A DNA stretch of 64,000 bases from Paenibacillus pabuli. GTDB lineage: Bacteria; Bacillota; Bacilli; Paenibacillales; Paenibacillaceae. The notes beneath the pieces are model-generated. The model was not told where the DNA came from. It saw only the letters and a program-made list of their open reading frames with translations, and did not search any database. The stretch covers positions 3,410,001 through 3,474,000 of the forward strand of contig NZ_JBDOIO010000003.1 of assembly GCF_039831995.1 (NCBI RefSeq). Reading direction: 5' to 3'. Of this stretch, positions 1 to 8,751 are shown piece after piece. Position 1 is the stretch's first letter; each line of letters begins with the position of its first letter. The translations under genes were made by a program, and so were the position numbers.

Positions 1-132
1 CAGCACCGAAGGACCTGCCCATTTGATCGTACTCGCCGATCCCATGAACAATCCAACGCCGATTGTACCCCCGAGTGCAATCAGCTCTACGTGACGGGGC
101 TTTAGCCCTCTAGATAGTTGCTTCGATTCCAA
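1..132 (-). CDS. Amino acid permease, APC family (N-terminal fragment)
   Basis: The 44 visible residues are the start of an APC-superfamily amino-acid permease, a proton-coupled membrane transporter. They include [21 protein letters not shown] followed by LFMGSAS, the conserved entry into helix 1 with its unwound GGTIGVG substrate-binding turn. The start is TTG at 130-132, preceded by an aaggggag ribosome binding site. The gene runs off the left edge, so substrate and length cannot be given. It is divergent from the next gene. The family call is secure; substrate specificity is unknown. Confidence 0.8.
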   Translation of the reverse strand, partial: MESKQLSRGLKPRHVELIALGGTIGVGLFMGSASTIKWAGPSVL

Positions 133-409
133 ACGATTCTCCCCTTTTCTTGTTTGCAGCTTCGTGTTGTCAGATTTACATTTCCATTTTCGTGTTCACA
201 TTAACGCAATGCAGAATTGCTTCACCAAATTGTACGAGATGTGCCGCAGAAATACAACAAGGAATGTAAGGAAGCGTTTTTATTAAGAATGTTTATCATT
301 TTTGTATTTTAAATATAGCCGCATCGAACATGGACCTAACAAACAGGATACTGGAACAATCTTGCTACCTATCCGTATCTTCTATAAACGCTTATAGGGG
401 AGGCACCAT

Positions 410-775
410 ATGCCTGACTTGTCGCTGGTCTTATTTTTGTTCAACCTGTCTCTATTTCTTCTGCACGAAATGGATGCGATCAGGCGGTCCGAGTGGAGAT
501 TGTTTATCGTGTTGAAAGAGATGGAAGACGAGAAAGCTTATAGGTATTTTACATGGGTGCACCTGCCCCTATACACCGTCATCCTCTCCCTGCTCTTCAG
601 TTCGTATCAGACAATTACATTCTGGGTGCTGGACATCTTTTTCATCATACATACGATATTGCATTTCTTGTTTGAGAAGCACCCTCGCAATCAATTTAAA
701 AATTCGTTCTCAAGGTCATTCATCTACCCCATGGGAATTTTTGCTTTAATCCATTTGATATTCCTAATAAACTAG
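410..775 (+). CDS. DUF6713-like small membrane protein
   Basis: This 121-residue protein appears to have three or four membrane segments (about 3-18, 46-66, 70-88 and 105-120). The HEMDAIRRSEW motif near residue 20 is typical, as far as I recall, of the DUF6713 family. The start ATG follows a good aggggagg site. No catalytic motif is visible and the function is unknown. It lies 33 bases before the DUF4003 gene on the same strand, so the two may be co-transcribed. The 133-409 intergenic space contains AT-rich promoter-like sequence but no further gene. Confidence 0.65.
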   Translation: MPDLSLVLFLFNLSLFLLHEMDAIRRSEWRLFIVLKEMEDEKAYRYFTWVHLPLYTVILSLLFSSYQTITFWVLDIFFIIHTILHFLFEKHPRNQFKNSFSRSFIYPMGIFALIHLIFLIN

Positions 776-808
776 GGGTAACAACTACTCATTTCGGGAG
801 GTCTGCAT

Positions 809-1801
809 ATGGAACAGCAGCACGCAGCACGAGTCGAATTATTCGTTTCCAACGTACAGTTGATCAAGAAGTCATTCAAATGGCAAAATCCGATGATGCA
901 CCGCCTGGCGGCACTTCTCTATGCAGCCGAAAATAAAACAGCAGATGGCGAGGCCATTCGTCAGAGTCATGATCTAATGAAGCAAAATACAAACCTCTTT
1001 TCCGTATTCAGAGGCAATTCGGCCATCAGTATTGCCGCCATGCTCTCCCTTACCACGGATCAGGAGTCGAAGATGGCGGATACCCTACATGTCTACGATC
1101 TGATGAAACAGATCAAGTTTCGCACTTCCGATTTCCTGGCCGCTGCTGCCTATCAGATTGCTGCCCAGGCAACGCCTGACCAGTTTCAGTACACGGTGGA
1201 GCGTGCCAAGGCTTTTTACGATCAGATGAAAGCAAAACACCGCTTCCTGACCGGGCAGGATGACTATATTTTTGCAGCCATGCTGGCTCTCTCCGATCTG
1301 GATGTGGAATCCGGTGTGGCCCGCTTGGAGCAGCTCTACCGTGAACTGAAGCCAGAATTCTCCCCTGGCAACAGTGTGCAGGCATTAACCCAGGTACTGG
1401 TCCTTGGAGACGACAATCCTGAATCAAGCGCGCGTGTATTGGCGTTACAGGAGGCGTTCCGTAAACGCAGCATCCGCTTGGATAAAACGTATACCCTATC
1501 CTCCCTCGGAGTGCTCTCTCTGCTGCCTGTAAACCAAGACACACTGGTGGATCAGGTCCAAGAAACGGTTGACTGGCTGCGCGAGCAAAAGGGCTTCGGG
1601 GCATGGTCGATCACCAAACAAGAACTGCTTCTATTCTCATCGGCCCTCGTGGCTGTTCAGCATGTTGAGAATCTGCGAAGCGGCGTGCTGACCACGACAC
1701 TCTCTACCAGCATCACCAACATTATCATCGCACAGCAGGCCGCCATGGCCTCCGCTGCCGCGGCATCGGCTGCTGCTGCCGCTTCATCTTCTTCAAGCTG
1801 A
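809..1801 (+). CDS. DUF4003 family protein
   Basis: This 330-residue soluble, mostly alpha-helical protein matches the Bacillales DUF4003 family (helical repeats around VELFVSNVQLIKKSFKWQ, then HRLAALLYA). The start ATG has a strong gggaggt site. No signal peptide or enzyme motif is visible, and the biochemical role of the family is unknown. The last 20 or so residues are almost only alanine and serine, forming a low-complexity tail that looks disordered. The gene is closed by a strong hairpin terminator. Confidence 0.75.
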   Translation: MEQQHAARVELFVSNVQLIKKSFKWQNPMMHRLAALLYAAENKTADGEAIRQSHDLMKQNTNLFSVFRGNSAISIAAMLSLTTDQESKMADTLHVYDLMKQIKFRTSDFLAAAAYQIAAQATPDQFQYTVERAKAFYDQMKAKHRFLTGQDDYIFAAMLALSDLDVESGVARLEQLYRELKPEFSPGNSVQALTQVLVLGDDNPESSARVLALQEAFRKRSIRLDKTYTLSSLGVLSLLPVNQDTLVDQVQETVDWLREQKGFGAWSITKQELLLFSSALVAVQHVENLRSGVLTTTLSTSITNIIIAQQAAMASAAAASAAAAASSSSS

Positions 1802-1829
1802 CGTTTCCCATGGAATTTTTCATGAGAGT

Positions 1830-1862
1830 AAAGACCCCTCTGAATGATTCAGAGGGGTCTTT
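1830..1862. terminator. Bidirectional intrinsic terminator
   Basis: Perfect 16-bp arms (AAAGACCCCTCTGAAT) separated by a single base form a strong hairpin with A- and T-rich flanks. It lies between two converging genes (the DUF4003 gene and the phosphotransferase gene) and probably serves both. Confidence 0.85.
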
Positions 1863-1906
1863 AGGTTATTCAAAATGAGTATAGAACAATTAATCAACTT
1901 TCAAAA

Positions 1907-2896
1907 CTAGAGGATTCCCGCTTCGCGGAACTCTTCCACAAAACTGTCCAGCCAATCGTCACCATAATCCAGTGCACCCATATCACTTTCAATAAAAGCA
2001 ACATCCAGACCCATGACCCAGAATCGGCGAGCGACAATGAATAGGTCCACGGCCTGTTCGTCCGCTGGAGAGAAGCTTCGTATCGAACGATAACCTGCCA
2101 TGAGTGCATTCCATAATGCTGCTTTTTGCTCACCGGATTGTCTCTTTCTAGCCTTTACCTGAGCCAGGTCGTAAGCACGCCAGCCTTTGGCTGTCCACTC
2201 CAGGTCATAATGCGTAAACAAGTTTCCCTGCTGAAAGGCATTATTGTTGCCATGCATATCGCCATGACACAGCCCCCATTCCAGACTCTGGCTGGATGCC
2301 GTAATGCGCTTCTTCAGCTCCTGAGTAAACGCATACAAAAATGGTGCCGATTCATGCGACTCTCCGATATACGCTATAATGCGGGCGAGCGGCTGATCAA
2401 TCAGAAATGGTGTATCCAGCTCATATCTCGGCTGCTCCAGTACCACCTGATCCATAGCTCCGTGCAGCTCAGCCGCAGATTGACCAAAAGCAAAACAGGA
2501 CTCTTCATCCTCCAGGTTGTTCTCGTTCCCCTCAATATAGCGGAAGATCACGGCTACCCGTTTGCCTTCCGGCGCACCCAGCACGGTGTAATCCCTGTTA
2601 TCCTTCCTCTTAATGTAATCTCCAACATCTGCATGCACCGAAGAATTCAGTATCGCTTTTAATTGAGATAGCACAGACAACTCCGTGATTACTTCTTCCT
2701 CTCCGATCTCTGCTCGGTAAACCCGAAGGATATACAAGCCAGTGGACGTTTTTACCCTGTATGTATCATTCAATCCTCGCAGCCAAAACAAACATTCTTC
2801 CCATTGACCCAGTTCATATTGATCTCTTAGAGCAAACTCCAAATATTTTGGGCTTAAAATAGACCGCAAAGCCACTGGTTGGTTAAAATTAATCAT
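1907..2896 (-). CDS. Phosphotransferase of the APH/homoserine-kinase-like family
   Basis: The 329-residue product has the aminoglycoside-phosphotransferase-type kinase fold. The catalytic loop is visible as LCHGDMHGNN (HxDxxxxN) and the metal-binding aspartate as HYDLEW about 20 residues later. Such proteins phosphorylate small hydroxylated substrates with ATP, but the substrate cannot be read from the sequence. SrkA-type stress kinase, homoserine-kinase type and methylthioribose-kinase type are all possible. I chose the ATG at 2896 because it follows aaggagc. An in-frame upstream ATG (to 2938) has no ribosome binding site. Confidence 0.75.
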   Translation of the reverse strand: MINFNQPVALRSILSPKYLEFALRDQYELGQWEECLFWLRGLNDTYRVKTSTGLYILRVYRAEIGEEEVITELSVLSQLKAILNSSVHADVGDYIKRKDNRDYTVLGAPEGKRVAVIFRYIEGNENNLEDEESCFAFGQSAAELHGAMDQVVLEQPRYELDTPFLIDQPLARIIAYIGESHESAPFLYAFTQELKKRITASSQSLEWGLCHGDMHGNNNAFQQGNLFTHYDLEWTAKGWRAYDLAQVKARKRQSGEQKAALWNALMAGYRSIRSFSPADEQAVDLFIVARRFWVMGLDVAFIESDMGALDYGDDWLDSFVEEFREAGIL

Positions 2897-3004
2897 AATG
2901 TGCTCCTTCAGTTTAATTATTTCTGTTATCCCTATCATTCAATATATAGGTTACAGGTACGTTTTGGAAGTGAGGTTCTACTGTGAATCATCAATGGTTT
3001 GCAA

Positions 3005-3736
3005 CTATGAACTCAGATTGGTTCTATAATCAGGCAGTTGCCTGTCCTGCGTTGTACGATTCAACAGGCTCGCTATACACTCTCGATCAAAAAAAGCCAG
3101 ATATACAGCTAATACATCATCCTCGTTTTCGCCAACAGCCAGTTCGAATAGGAGATTGACACCGTCCTTATAAAATATCCGCCAGGCCTGAAGAGATGAC
3201 GTTTCTGGAATTTCATATGCTCCATCGCTTAATCCCCAATAGGATCGGTAATCCGATAACCCCCACATGTTCTCATCAAAAATAACCCAATAAGGCAGCC
3301 TGTCCTCCACCCCCATTTGAATGAATGCCTTGCTTACCAGGAAATTGGTGAGCGATTCATTCTCCAGCGACCAATCCGGATGGTTCCACGCACACAGATA
3401 CACAGGCGGGTCTTCTTTCGTCAGATCACTGAAACGAATGCCGCAATAGATCACTGATTCTTCGCATTGATAAAATACCAAAAACGCCTTGTCCGTTGTA
3501 AAAAACTCCGAATCAGGTACAAAAATATCCTCCAAAGCCATCGGTTCATACTGATTATTGCAATGCTGGGTAATATATTGGGACCGCCCAAACCTCTTAT
3601 AGTATTCACGCAGAGCGGCTGGAAACGGCTTGCCGAGGCGGCTCTCCTGCTCCTGAATGTCTTCCTCTGTAATGAAATCCTCTGCTTCATCATGACCTTG
3701 AAGGAATTCGGTCAAAACTCTAAAATCTGCAATCAA
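3005..3736 (-). CDS. SMI1/KNR4 family protein
   Basis: The 243-residue protein carries the SMI1/KNR4 fold at its N terminus (EEDIQEQESRLGKPFPAALR, then EYYKRFG). The family is best known in bacteria as immunity proteins to polymorphic toxins, but many members stand alone. No toxin gene is nearby, so an immunity role is not supported. The start is TTG at 3736, one base after the stop of the upstream NUDIX gene. Its aggaggag site lies inside the end of that gene, so translation is probably coupled. Confidence 0.7.
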   Translation of the reverse strand: MIADFRVLTEFLQGHDEAEDFITEEDIQEQESRLGKPFPAALREYYKRFGRSQYITQHCNNQYEPMALEDIFVPDSEFFTTDKAFLVFYQCEESVIYCGIRFSDLTKEDPPVYLCAWNHPDWSLENESLTNFLVSKAFIQMGVEDRLPYWVIFDENMWGLSDYRSYWGLSDGAYEIPETSSLQAWRIFYKDGVNLLFELAVGENEDDVLAVYLAFFDRECIASLLNRTTQDRQLPDYRTNLSS

Positions 3737-3737
3737 G

Positions 3738-4181
3738 TCAATCTCCTCCTCTCACCAGAACGTATCTTTCAAGGAACAGACGGGCCTCCGGAAATAGCAA
3801 TGGAGCGACATGATCTATGGAGAACCATCGAATATCATCGATTTCATCATCCTGAGGTTTCAGGTCGGTTCCGTCTCCGGAGTACTGGACCAGAAACATT
3901 GTCGTTTCCTGCCCCAGATAGCCCAATTTCTGCTGCGTTATGGCATCGAAACGAAAGGCAATTCTGTCCTCAAATTGCTTGGTAATTGTATAGTTCGTTG
4001 ATCCGGTTTCTTCTTCTAATTCCCTGAGCAGTGCCGCCTCCATGCTCTTGTCCTGCGGCTCCATCCCGCCCTTCGGGAAATCCCACGTTCCTTTGATTTT
4101 GCCCTGCGCTCCCTTCACCTTATGAACCAATAGCAATTTGCCATCCTTTTGGATGACGGCGCCGACAGCCATTCGAATCAT
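3738..4181 (-). CDS. NUDIX hydrolase
   Basis: This 147-residue protein is a single NUDIX domain, hydrolysing nucleoside-diphosphate-linked compounds with magnesium. The box reads GGMEPQDKSMEAALL followed by RELEEETG. The RExxEExG core is intact, but the glutamate expected before the seven-residue spacer is a lysine, so metal binding may be altered. The substrate is unknown. It is the first gene of a two-gene unit with the SMI1/KNR4 gene. The ATG at 4181 precedes MIRMAVGAVI, a normal beginning for the family. Confidence 0.85.
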   Translation of the reverse strand: MIRMAVGAVIQKDGKLLLVHKVKGAQGKIKGTWDFPKGGMEPQDKSMEAALLRELEEETGSTNYTITKQFEDRIAFRFDAITQQKLGYLGQETTMFLVQYSGDGTDLKPQDDEIDDIRWFSIDHVAPLLFPEARLFLERYVLVRGGD

Positions 4182-4284
4182 TGATTACACCCCCACGATC
4201 TTGAGTCTAGAGTAAGATATATTTGGTTTACATGTATGGTTTACATTATAAAATATTCATGCGCAGAATTCCTTTGTAGCCAAA

Positions 4285-4317
4285 ATAGACCGCTCCCTGG
4301 CCAGGGATACGGTCTAT
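4285..4317 (-). terminator. Intrinsic terminator of the GH105-GH112 operon
   Basis: Arms ATAGACCG/CGGTCTAT and TCCCTGG/CCAGGGA form a long stem. On the minus strand it is followed by a short T-rich stretch. It sits just after the GH112 stop codon. Confidence 0.75.
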
Positions 4318-4345
4318 GAAGACGATATTTTATGAAGAAAATATT

Positions 4346-6526
4346 CTATGAGGATACCGATTTGGTTACGCCAATCTTGGTGATGACCGTGTCATACGGA
4401 GCCAGTTCCAGCGTTTGTTTTCCAAACTCTGTATCAATCGTTGTTGTTTGAACCTTGTCACTATTGTTGATCACAACCAATATGTTACTTTCCGGATAAT
4501 AAGCACACTCGGTGTACAAGTTATCCGGGATATACTTCGTTTCTTCGTACACTTGGCCTGCATAGCGAATCAGATTCAGCAGCAATCTGGTATTCTCCCA
4601 GTTGAATTCGAAGGCGGGAAGATAGATTCCTTTTCCTTTGCCGAAGGCATGCGCAGTCAACGTAATGTAACCATCCGTTTCGTGCAGCACCTCAGCTGTA
4701 CCATCGGTAAGATAAATGCCTTTCTTCGGCATTATGCTGGCCTTACCCGGTACCAACCCCTGTTCATCCTGAGCCTCAAACGACCATTTTCCGTGAACGA
4801 CTCTGGCCCCTGTATCTTCATCCACGCCAAGAACATGTGCCATTCGGAAAAAGCTGTCGTACCCCTCGATCGCCGAAGGCTGATTGATGCCTATAAATGC
4901 CCCACCTTGATACACCCACTCCGTCAGTAGGTCCACACACGTATGGTCGTTCCAGTGCTCCCCACCGCTCCATGCGGAACCGGCAGAGCCGGCATTGATC
5001 ACGACATCGCAGTCTTTAAGAACGCCCTGACGGATGTCTTCAAAATTGATGAACCGCACTTCAACCGGTAATCCGGATAAGGCTTCATTGACATGAATCA
5101 AGTCATGCATATACGTTTCATGGAAATGCCCGGATAACGTCCACGATCTCAGTTTGCCCCAGCTATGCAGCACGGCTACCTTGGTCTTGATCTGATAAGG
5201 CTTGCCAGCCTGATGCAGTTCCTTCATTTCCCTGAATTCATTCGCAATCTTCTCGATGTATTCTACAAAATCCGGATAAGGTTCAACCAGGTGCAGATAC
5301 CCGCCCAGTCCAATCCGGTCGATCGGCTCTCTGAGCAGGGCTCGCCGGATATTAATCCAATACTTCTTGGCATCCAGCGTAGGGTCGCCGCCCTCCTTGA
5401 AGGTAGGAAGCCCGCCTAAACCCACCGGGAACAAGTAAGGATGCAGCCTGATTTCATGCGTATCCACGTCGATACCCGAGCACATTCTTGCCTCATACCC
5501 GGAGAATACACATTTGATCATGCCGTCGAATCCAAACTCCTGAAAGCGGTCATTATAAGGCTCCATGCCAACCCAACTGTCATCGTAGAAGACATAAGCC
5601 AGCTTGTCATGTTGGTGTACAATATCAATCAGCTTTTTGCCGAATTCAATCACAAAATCATGAATGAATGCCATCCAGTCCAGCTTGCGCTGATCCGCAG
5701 GGATATGACTGACCCGGTATTTCCCGCCATTTACGAAATCCTCGGCCGTGAGGGAATAGCCAGCCTTTTTGGCAAACAGATCAAGCGCTCTTGCGCTTAC
5801 CGTAAAATCGTATGAACCCCAGTCCGAGAACAAATGGCGGTTCCGCTCACTGCTGCCCCAGATCCAGGCGAAATTATAGAACAGGGACGTAAACCGAACC
5901 ACGGTCGTTTCCTTGTGCTCCTGGCACCAATGTTCCATCCAATTCAGCAAGTATGCTTGGGTTTCCGGATAGATGGGATCGATCTGCATCAGATGCTCTT
6001 TATCCCAGTCATTCGTCGTGTGATTGTACATCGAAATCTCTTCCCATATCCGGTAAACCATGAAGCTGACGGTGTATTTATGCCACGGAACGATGCCGGT
6101 AATAACCACATTGCCGGATTCACGTTCATAATTCCACTGTTCTCTCGGCACTTCTTGTCCCGTCGTCCGGTCATAGACCTGCCAATACTTGAACGCCTCC
6201 CGGGAATCGTTCACTCTGAATTGTTCAGCGAAAAAATCCTCCATCAGGTAGATGGACAGGTAATCCTGCACGGCCACCTTGGGGTTGGTGATGAGAAAAC
6301 ATTGCTGCAGCTTATCCGTATTGCGGGATGCCCACTCATTATGATCCCGGATGATACAGATCGTCGAATATATACCGTATCCTGCGTTGATAATCTCATC
6401 CGACAATTTCGTTCCGTCACTATCACGAATGACATCGGCACCCCAACGTTCAGCGAGTTCCAGTGTCAGAGCCTCATAACCCGATTCTCCGGGCAAGGTA
6501 AAGGCCCCCGTTGATTTTTTGGACAA
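4346..6526 (-). CDS. GH112 galactoside phosphorylase (lacto-N-biose / galactosyl-rhamnose phosphorylase family)
   Basis: The 726-residue protein is a full-length GH112 enzyme. The family cleaves beta-galactosides with phosphate to give galactose 1-phosphate. The catalytic segment YDDSWVGMEPY, with the general-acid aspartate at 315 or 316, is visible. A TIM-barrel region is followed by a glutamine-amidotransferase-like domain (from about residue 440, KTKVAVLHSWG) and a small C-terminal beta domain. There is no signal peptide, so it acts in the cytoplasm. GH112 members split into lacto-N-biose/galacto-N-biose and D-galactosyl-beta-1,4-L-rhamnose phosphorylases. The GH105 gene immediately upstream favours the rhamnose type, by inference. 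The start is TTG at 6526 with an aggaggag site overlapping the GH105 stop. Confidence 0.9.
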   Translation of the reverse strand: MSKKSTGAFTLPGESGYEALTLELAERWGADVIRDSDGTKLSDEIINAGYGIYSTICIIRDHNEWASRNTDKLQQCFLITNPKVAVQDYLSIYLMEDFFAEQFRVNDSREAFKYWQVYDRTTGQEVPREQWNYERESGNVVITGIVPWHKYTVSFMVYRIWEEISMYNHTTNDWDKEHLMQIDPIYPETQAYLLNWMEHWCQEHKETTVVRFTSLFYNFAWIWGSSERNRHLFSDWGSYDFTVSARALDLFAKKAGYSLTAEDFVNGGKYRVSHIPADQRKLDWMAFIHDFVIEFGKKLIDIVHQHDKLAYVFYDDSWVGMEPYNDRFQEFGFDGMIKCVFSGYEARMCSGIDVDTHEIRLHPYLFPVGLGGLPTFKEGGDPTLDAKKYWINIRRALLREPIDRIGLGGYLHLVEPYPDFVEYIEKIANEFREMKELHQAGKPYQIKTKVAVLHSWGKLRSWTLSGHFHETYMHDLIHVNEALSGLPVEVRFINFEDIRQGVLKDCDVVINAGSAGSAWSGGEHWNDHTCVDLLTEWVYQGGAFIGINQPSAIEGYDSFFRMAHVLGVDEDTGARVVHGKWSFEAQDEQGLVPGKASIMPKKGIYLTDGTAEVLHETDGYITLTAHAFGKGKGIYLPAFEFNWENTRLLLNLIRYAGQVYEETKYIPDNLYTECAYYPESNILVVINNSDKVQTTTIDTEFGKQTLELAPYDTVITKIGVTKSVSS

Positions 6527-6539
6527 ATTGGATCTCCTC

Positions 6540-7559
6540 CTATCTCAACATGTCGGACAGAAAGGCGAGTGCCAGGCCCTGACCCCAGCCCTGAATCCAG
6601 TCTTTTGGAATATTGCGATACCCTTCCCGGTCCTTCATGACAGCCGTACCGCCGGATACACCCAGCACCCGTCCATCTTCGGTGATGTTTTTCAGAACGC
6701 CATCTAATGCCTTCTGCACATACTTGGTATGCAGCGGATTGCCGTTATTGATCATGGCTGCCGCAATACCGCAAGATGCCGATACTTCTTCATAGGACTC
6801 TTCGTCATCAAGCACCGTTCTCCACAAGCCGTTGTCCGTCTGAACCAGCTTCAATGCTGCCAGCTGATCCCGAAGCGAACACTCGACGTCCATACATTGC
6901 GGATACAAATACCAGTCCTTCAATTGCGGCTTCACCTGCGACATCGTGTAAGCACCCCAGGCATTCGCTCTGCCCCAGTAAAATCCGGACATATGGTCCT
7001 TATTAACGTTGTTATAGCCGTGATACCAGAAGCTCGTGCTTGGGTCCTGAAGGTATTTAATATGCCAGTAATACTGATTCAAGGCATCCTGAATCATAGC
7101 TTCATCCTTCAATTTGCTGCCTACGCGCAGCAGGAAAAATGCAGCCATAAACAAGGTATCCGCCCAGGCCTGTTCCGGAAAATCATTGGCAACGGATACG
7201 GTATGCTGCAGCACGTTGTCTCCGAAGCGGAGCGCATGATTCTGGAGATAATCCACTTTGCTCAGCGCGATATCCCAATATTTCTGATCCCCTGTCTCTT
7301 CATACAACGTGATCAGCATATGGCCCATGGCACAGGTATTCACCGTCCAGCTCGGCAGTCCCAGCTCAATGTATTCATCTGCCCATTGAACCAGCCTGTC
7401 CAAAACCTCCTTGTTGCCAGTCGTCTGGTAGGCTCTGGATACACCGTAATAGGCTACCCCGCAAGGCCAGTCCCATGTCAGATCCATGGATAGTGTTTTT
7501 TCGGTGACGTTATCGATGACTTTTAAAATCTCTTCCCTGTCATATTTCACTTGAAGCAT
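6540..7559 (-). CDS. GH105 unsaturated rhamnogalacturonyl hydrolase
   Basis: This 339-residue protein is an (alpha/alpha)6-barrel GH105 hydrolase of the YteR/YesR type. It removes the unsaturated galacturonate from rhamnogalacturonan-lyase products. The likely catalytic aspartate is D134 in QAWADTLFMAA. The GFYWGRANAWGAY strand and WIQGWGQGLAL end are typical. No signal peptide is present, so it works inside the cell on imported oligosaccharides. The start ATG at 7559 follows ggagagggg; the longer frame to 7598 has no better site. The GH112 gene begins 13 bases downstream. The pair would release and then phosphorolyse galactosylated rhamnose from pectin side chains. Confidence 0.88.
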   Translation of the reverse strand: MLQVKYDREEILKVIDNVTEKTLSMDLTWDWPCGVAYYGVSRAYQTTGNKEVLDRLVQWADEYIELGLPSWTVNTCAMGHMLITLYEETGDQKYWDIALSKVDYLQNHALRFGDNVLQHTVSVANDFPEQAWADTLFMAAFFLLRVGSKLKDEAMIQDALNQYYWHIKYLQDPSTSFWYHGYNNVNKDHMSGFYWGRANAWGAYTMSQVKPQLKDWYLYPQCMDVECSLRDQLAALKLVQTDNGLWRTVLDDEESYEEVSASCGIAAAMINNGNPLHTKYVQKALDGVLKNITEDGRVLGVSGGTAVMKDREGYRNIPKDWIQGWGQGLALAFLSDMLR

Positions 7560-7619
7560 CGGTATTCCCCTCTCCTGGACACATGCCCCCAAGTGCACCC
7601 TGAGAGGTGTCCGTTCGTA

Positions 7620-7635
7620 TTGTAAACGCTTTACT
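7620..7635. promoter_or_regulatory. cre-like catabolite operator upstream of GH105
   Basis: TTGTAAACGCTTTACT matches the Bacillota cre consensus at all fixed positions except two near one end, and has symmetric arms GTAAA/TTTAC. It lies about 60 bases upstream of the GH105 start, in the divergent space shared with the AraC gene. It suggests CcpA repression; a LacI-type regulator is an alternative. Confidence 0.6.
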
Positions 7636-7639
7636 TATT

Positions 7640-7660
7640 CCATTCTACGCAGTAAAATGG
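7640..7660. repeat. 21-bp imperfect dyad in the GH105/AraC divergent region
   Basis: CCATT-C-TAC and GTA-A-AATGG flank a GCA centre, with one mismatched pair. It sits between the cre-like site and the AraC gene and may be an operator for the local regulator. Confidence 0.4.
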
Positions 7661-7727
7661 TGTCAATCTAAGCATATTCGTAACAAAACTGCGCAATTTC
7701 AACCATTTATGAATGGGGGTATCGCAT

Positions 7728-8669
7728 ATGGCCAAAACCAGGAAACCTGTTATTGAATATCGTCATTACAGCCTGCCCATCCATTTTCCCGTCCTGCTAT
7801 TAAGCGGTGAACGCTGGAAAATATCCGATATCAAGAGCGAGCATCTTCATTTTCATAACCATCTGGAGATTGGCATCTGCTACTCCGACAGCGGCATTAT
7901 GGAGATCAAGGGTGAATCCGTTCCCTTTCAGGCTGGCGATATAACTTTCATTCCCAGATATCTTCCTCATACAACGTACAGCACGCCTGGTACGGCCAGT
8001 TTGTGGGCCTATATTTTCTTTTCGCCGGAGGACCTGTTTCAGCATTCATTAAAAAGTACATACAGCGACTTCGAGCCGAATCTATGGGCAGTACAGGGAA
8101 TGAACTGTGTGCTAAGCAAGGAGCAGCATCCCAAGGTGTACACCCTTGCCACATCGATCGTGGAGGAGTTAAGGCTGCAGAATCCTTATTATCAGGAAAG
8201 TGCCTATGGTTTAATGTTGTCCCTGTATATCGAGCTCCTTCGAATTCACTCCCGGAATCAGCCCCTGGCTGAACAAGGTACAGATCATGGTTTGAAAGGC
8301 GATCTGGTCATCTCGCCCGTGCTCGAGTATATCACCAAGAACTACATGACCCCCATGACCATCGATTTTTTGGCCGATCTGTGCCACTTGAGCACAACGC
8401 ATTTCCGCAGAAAATTTCACGAGATTATGAGGACGACGCCTCTCGAATTCATCAACAGTACACGGATCGAAGAAGCCTGCAAACAGCTGAAAAGCACGGA
8501 CCATTCCATTCTGTCGATCTCTGAACAGGTCGGGTTTCATTCCATCTCCAGCTTCAATCGCTGCTTCTCCAAACTGATGGGACAGTCCCCCAAAGCGTGG
8601 CGCAAGAGTGTACAATCCGAAGTACAGTCCGCCAAAGCATCCATACTGGAGTTTACAGGGTGGGTCTAG
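7728..8669 (+). CDS. AraC family transcriptional regulator
   Basis: The 313-residue protein has an N-terminal cupin-like sensing domain (HFHNHLEIGICYSDSG around residue 45, PFQAGDITFIPRYLPH after it) and a C-terminal double helix-turn-helix of the AraC type (residues about 205-300, ending SISSFNRCFSKLMGQSPKAW). It is divergent from the GH105-GH112 operon and is the likely local activator of pectin side-chain use. The inducer would be a sugar bound by the cupin. The ATG at 7728 was chosen because ggggg lies seven bases before it. An ATG at 7713 would overlap that site. Confidence 0.85.
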   Translation: MAKTRKPVIEYRHYSLPIHFPVLLLSGERWKISDIKSEHLHFHNHLEIGICYSDSGIMEIKGESVPFQAGDITFIPRYLPHTTYSTPGTASLWAYIFFSPEDLFQHSLKSTYSDFEPNLWAVQGMNCVLSKEQHPKVYTLATSIVEELRLQNPYYQESAYGLMLSLYIELLRIHSRNQPLAEQGTDHGLKGDLVISPVLEYITKNYMTPMTIDFLADLCHLSTTHFRRKFHEIMRTTPLEFINSTRIEEACKQLKSTDHSILSISEQVGFHSISSFNRCFSKLMGQSPKAWRKSVQSEVQSAKASILEFTGWV

Positions 8670-8751
8670 GTCTAGGCCTAGGCTCAAAAAGCGGGAAGAT
8701 TAGCATCTCCCCCTTTCCTCCCTACGGATCTCAATCCGGTTCCCAATCAAA

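Noticed and set aside
133..409. T-box leader upstream of the amino-acid permease
   Set aside because: No T-box motif or terminator hairpin could be recognised on the minus strand here.
1113..1604. 163-codon open frame on the minus strand
   Set aside because: It lies wholly inside the DUF4003 gene on the other strand, has no ribosome binding site and its composition (Pro/Arg/Ala rich) is that of a shadow frame.
5834..6514. 226-codon open frame on the plus strand
   Set aside because: Antisense to the GH112 gene, which is strongly supported by its family motifs. No start site or recognisable product.
6729..7493. 254-codon open frame on the plus strand
   Set aside because: Antisense to the GH105 gene. 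No ribosome binding site.
8666..8684. Short palindromic run CTAGG-CCTAG after the AraC gene
   Set aside because: Too short and lacking a T run; the real terminator is at 8752-8777.
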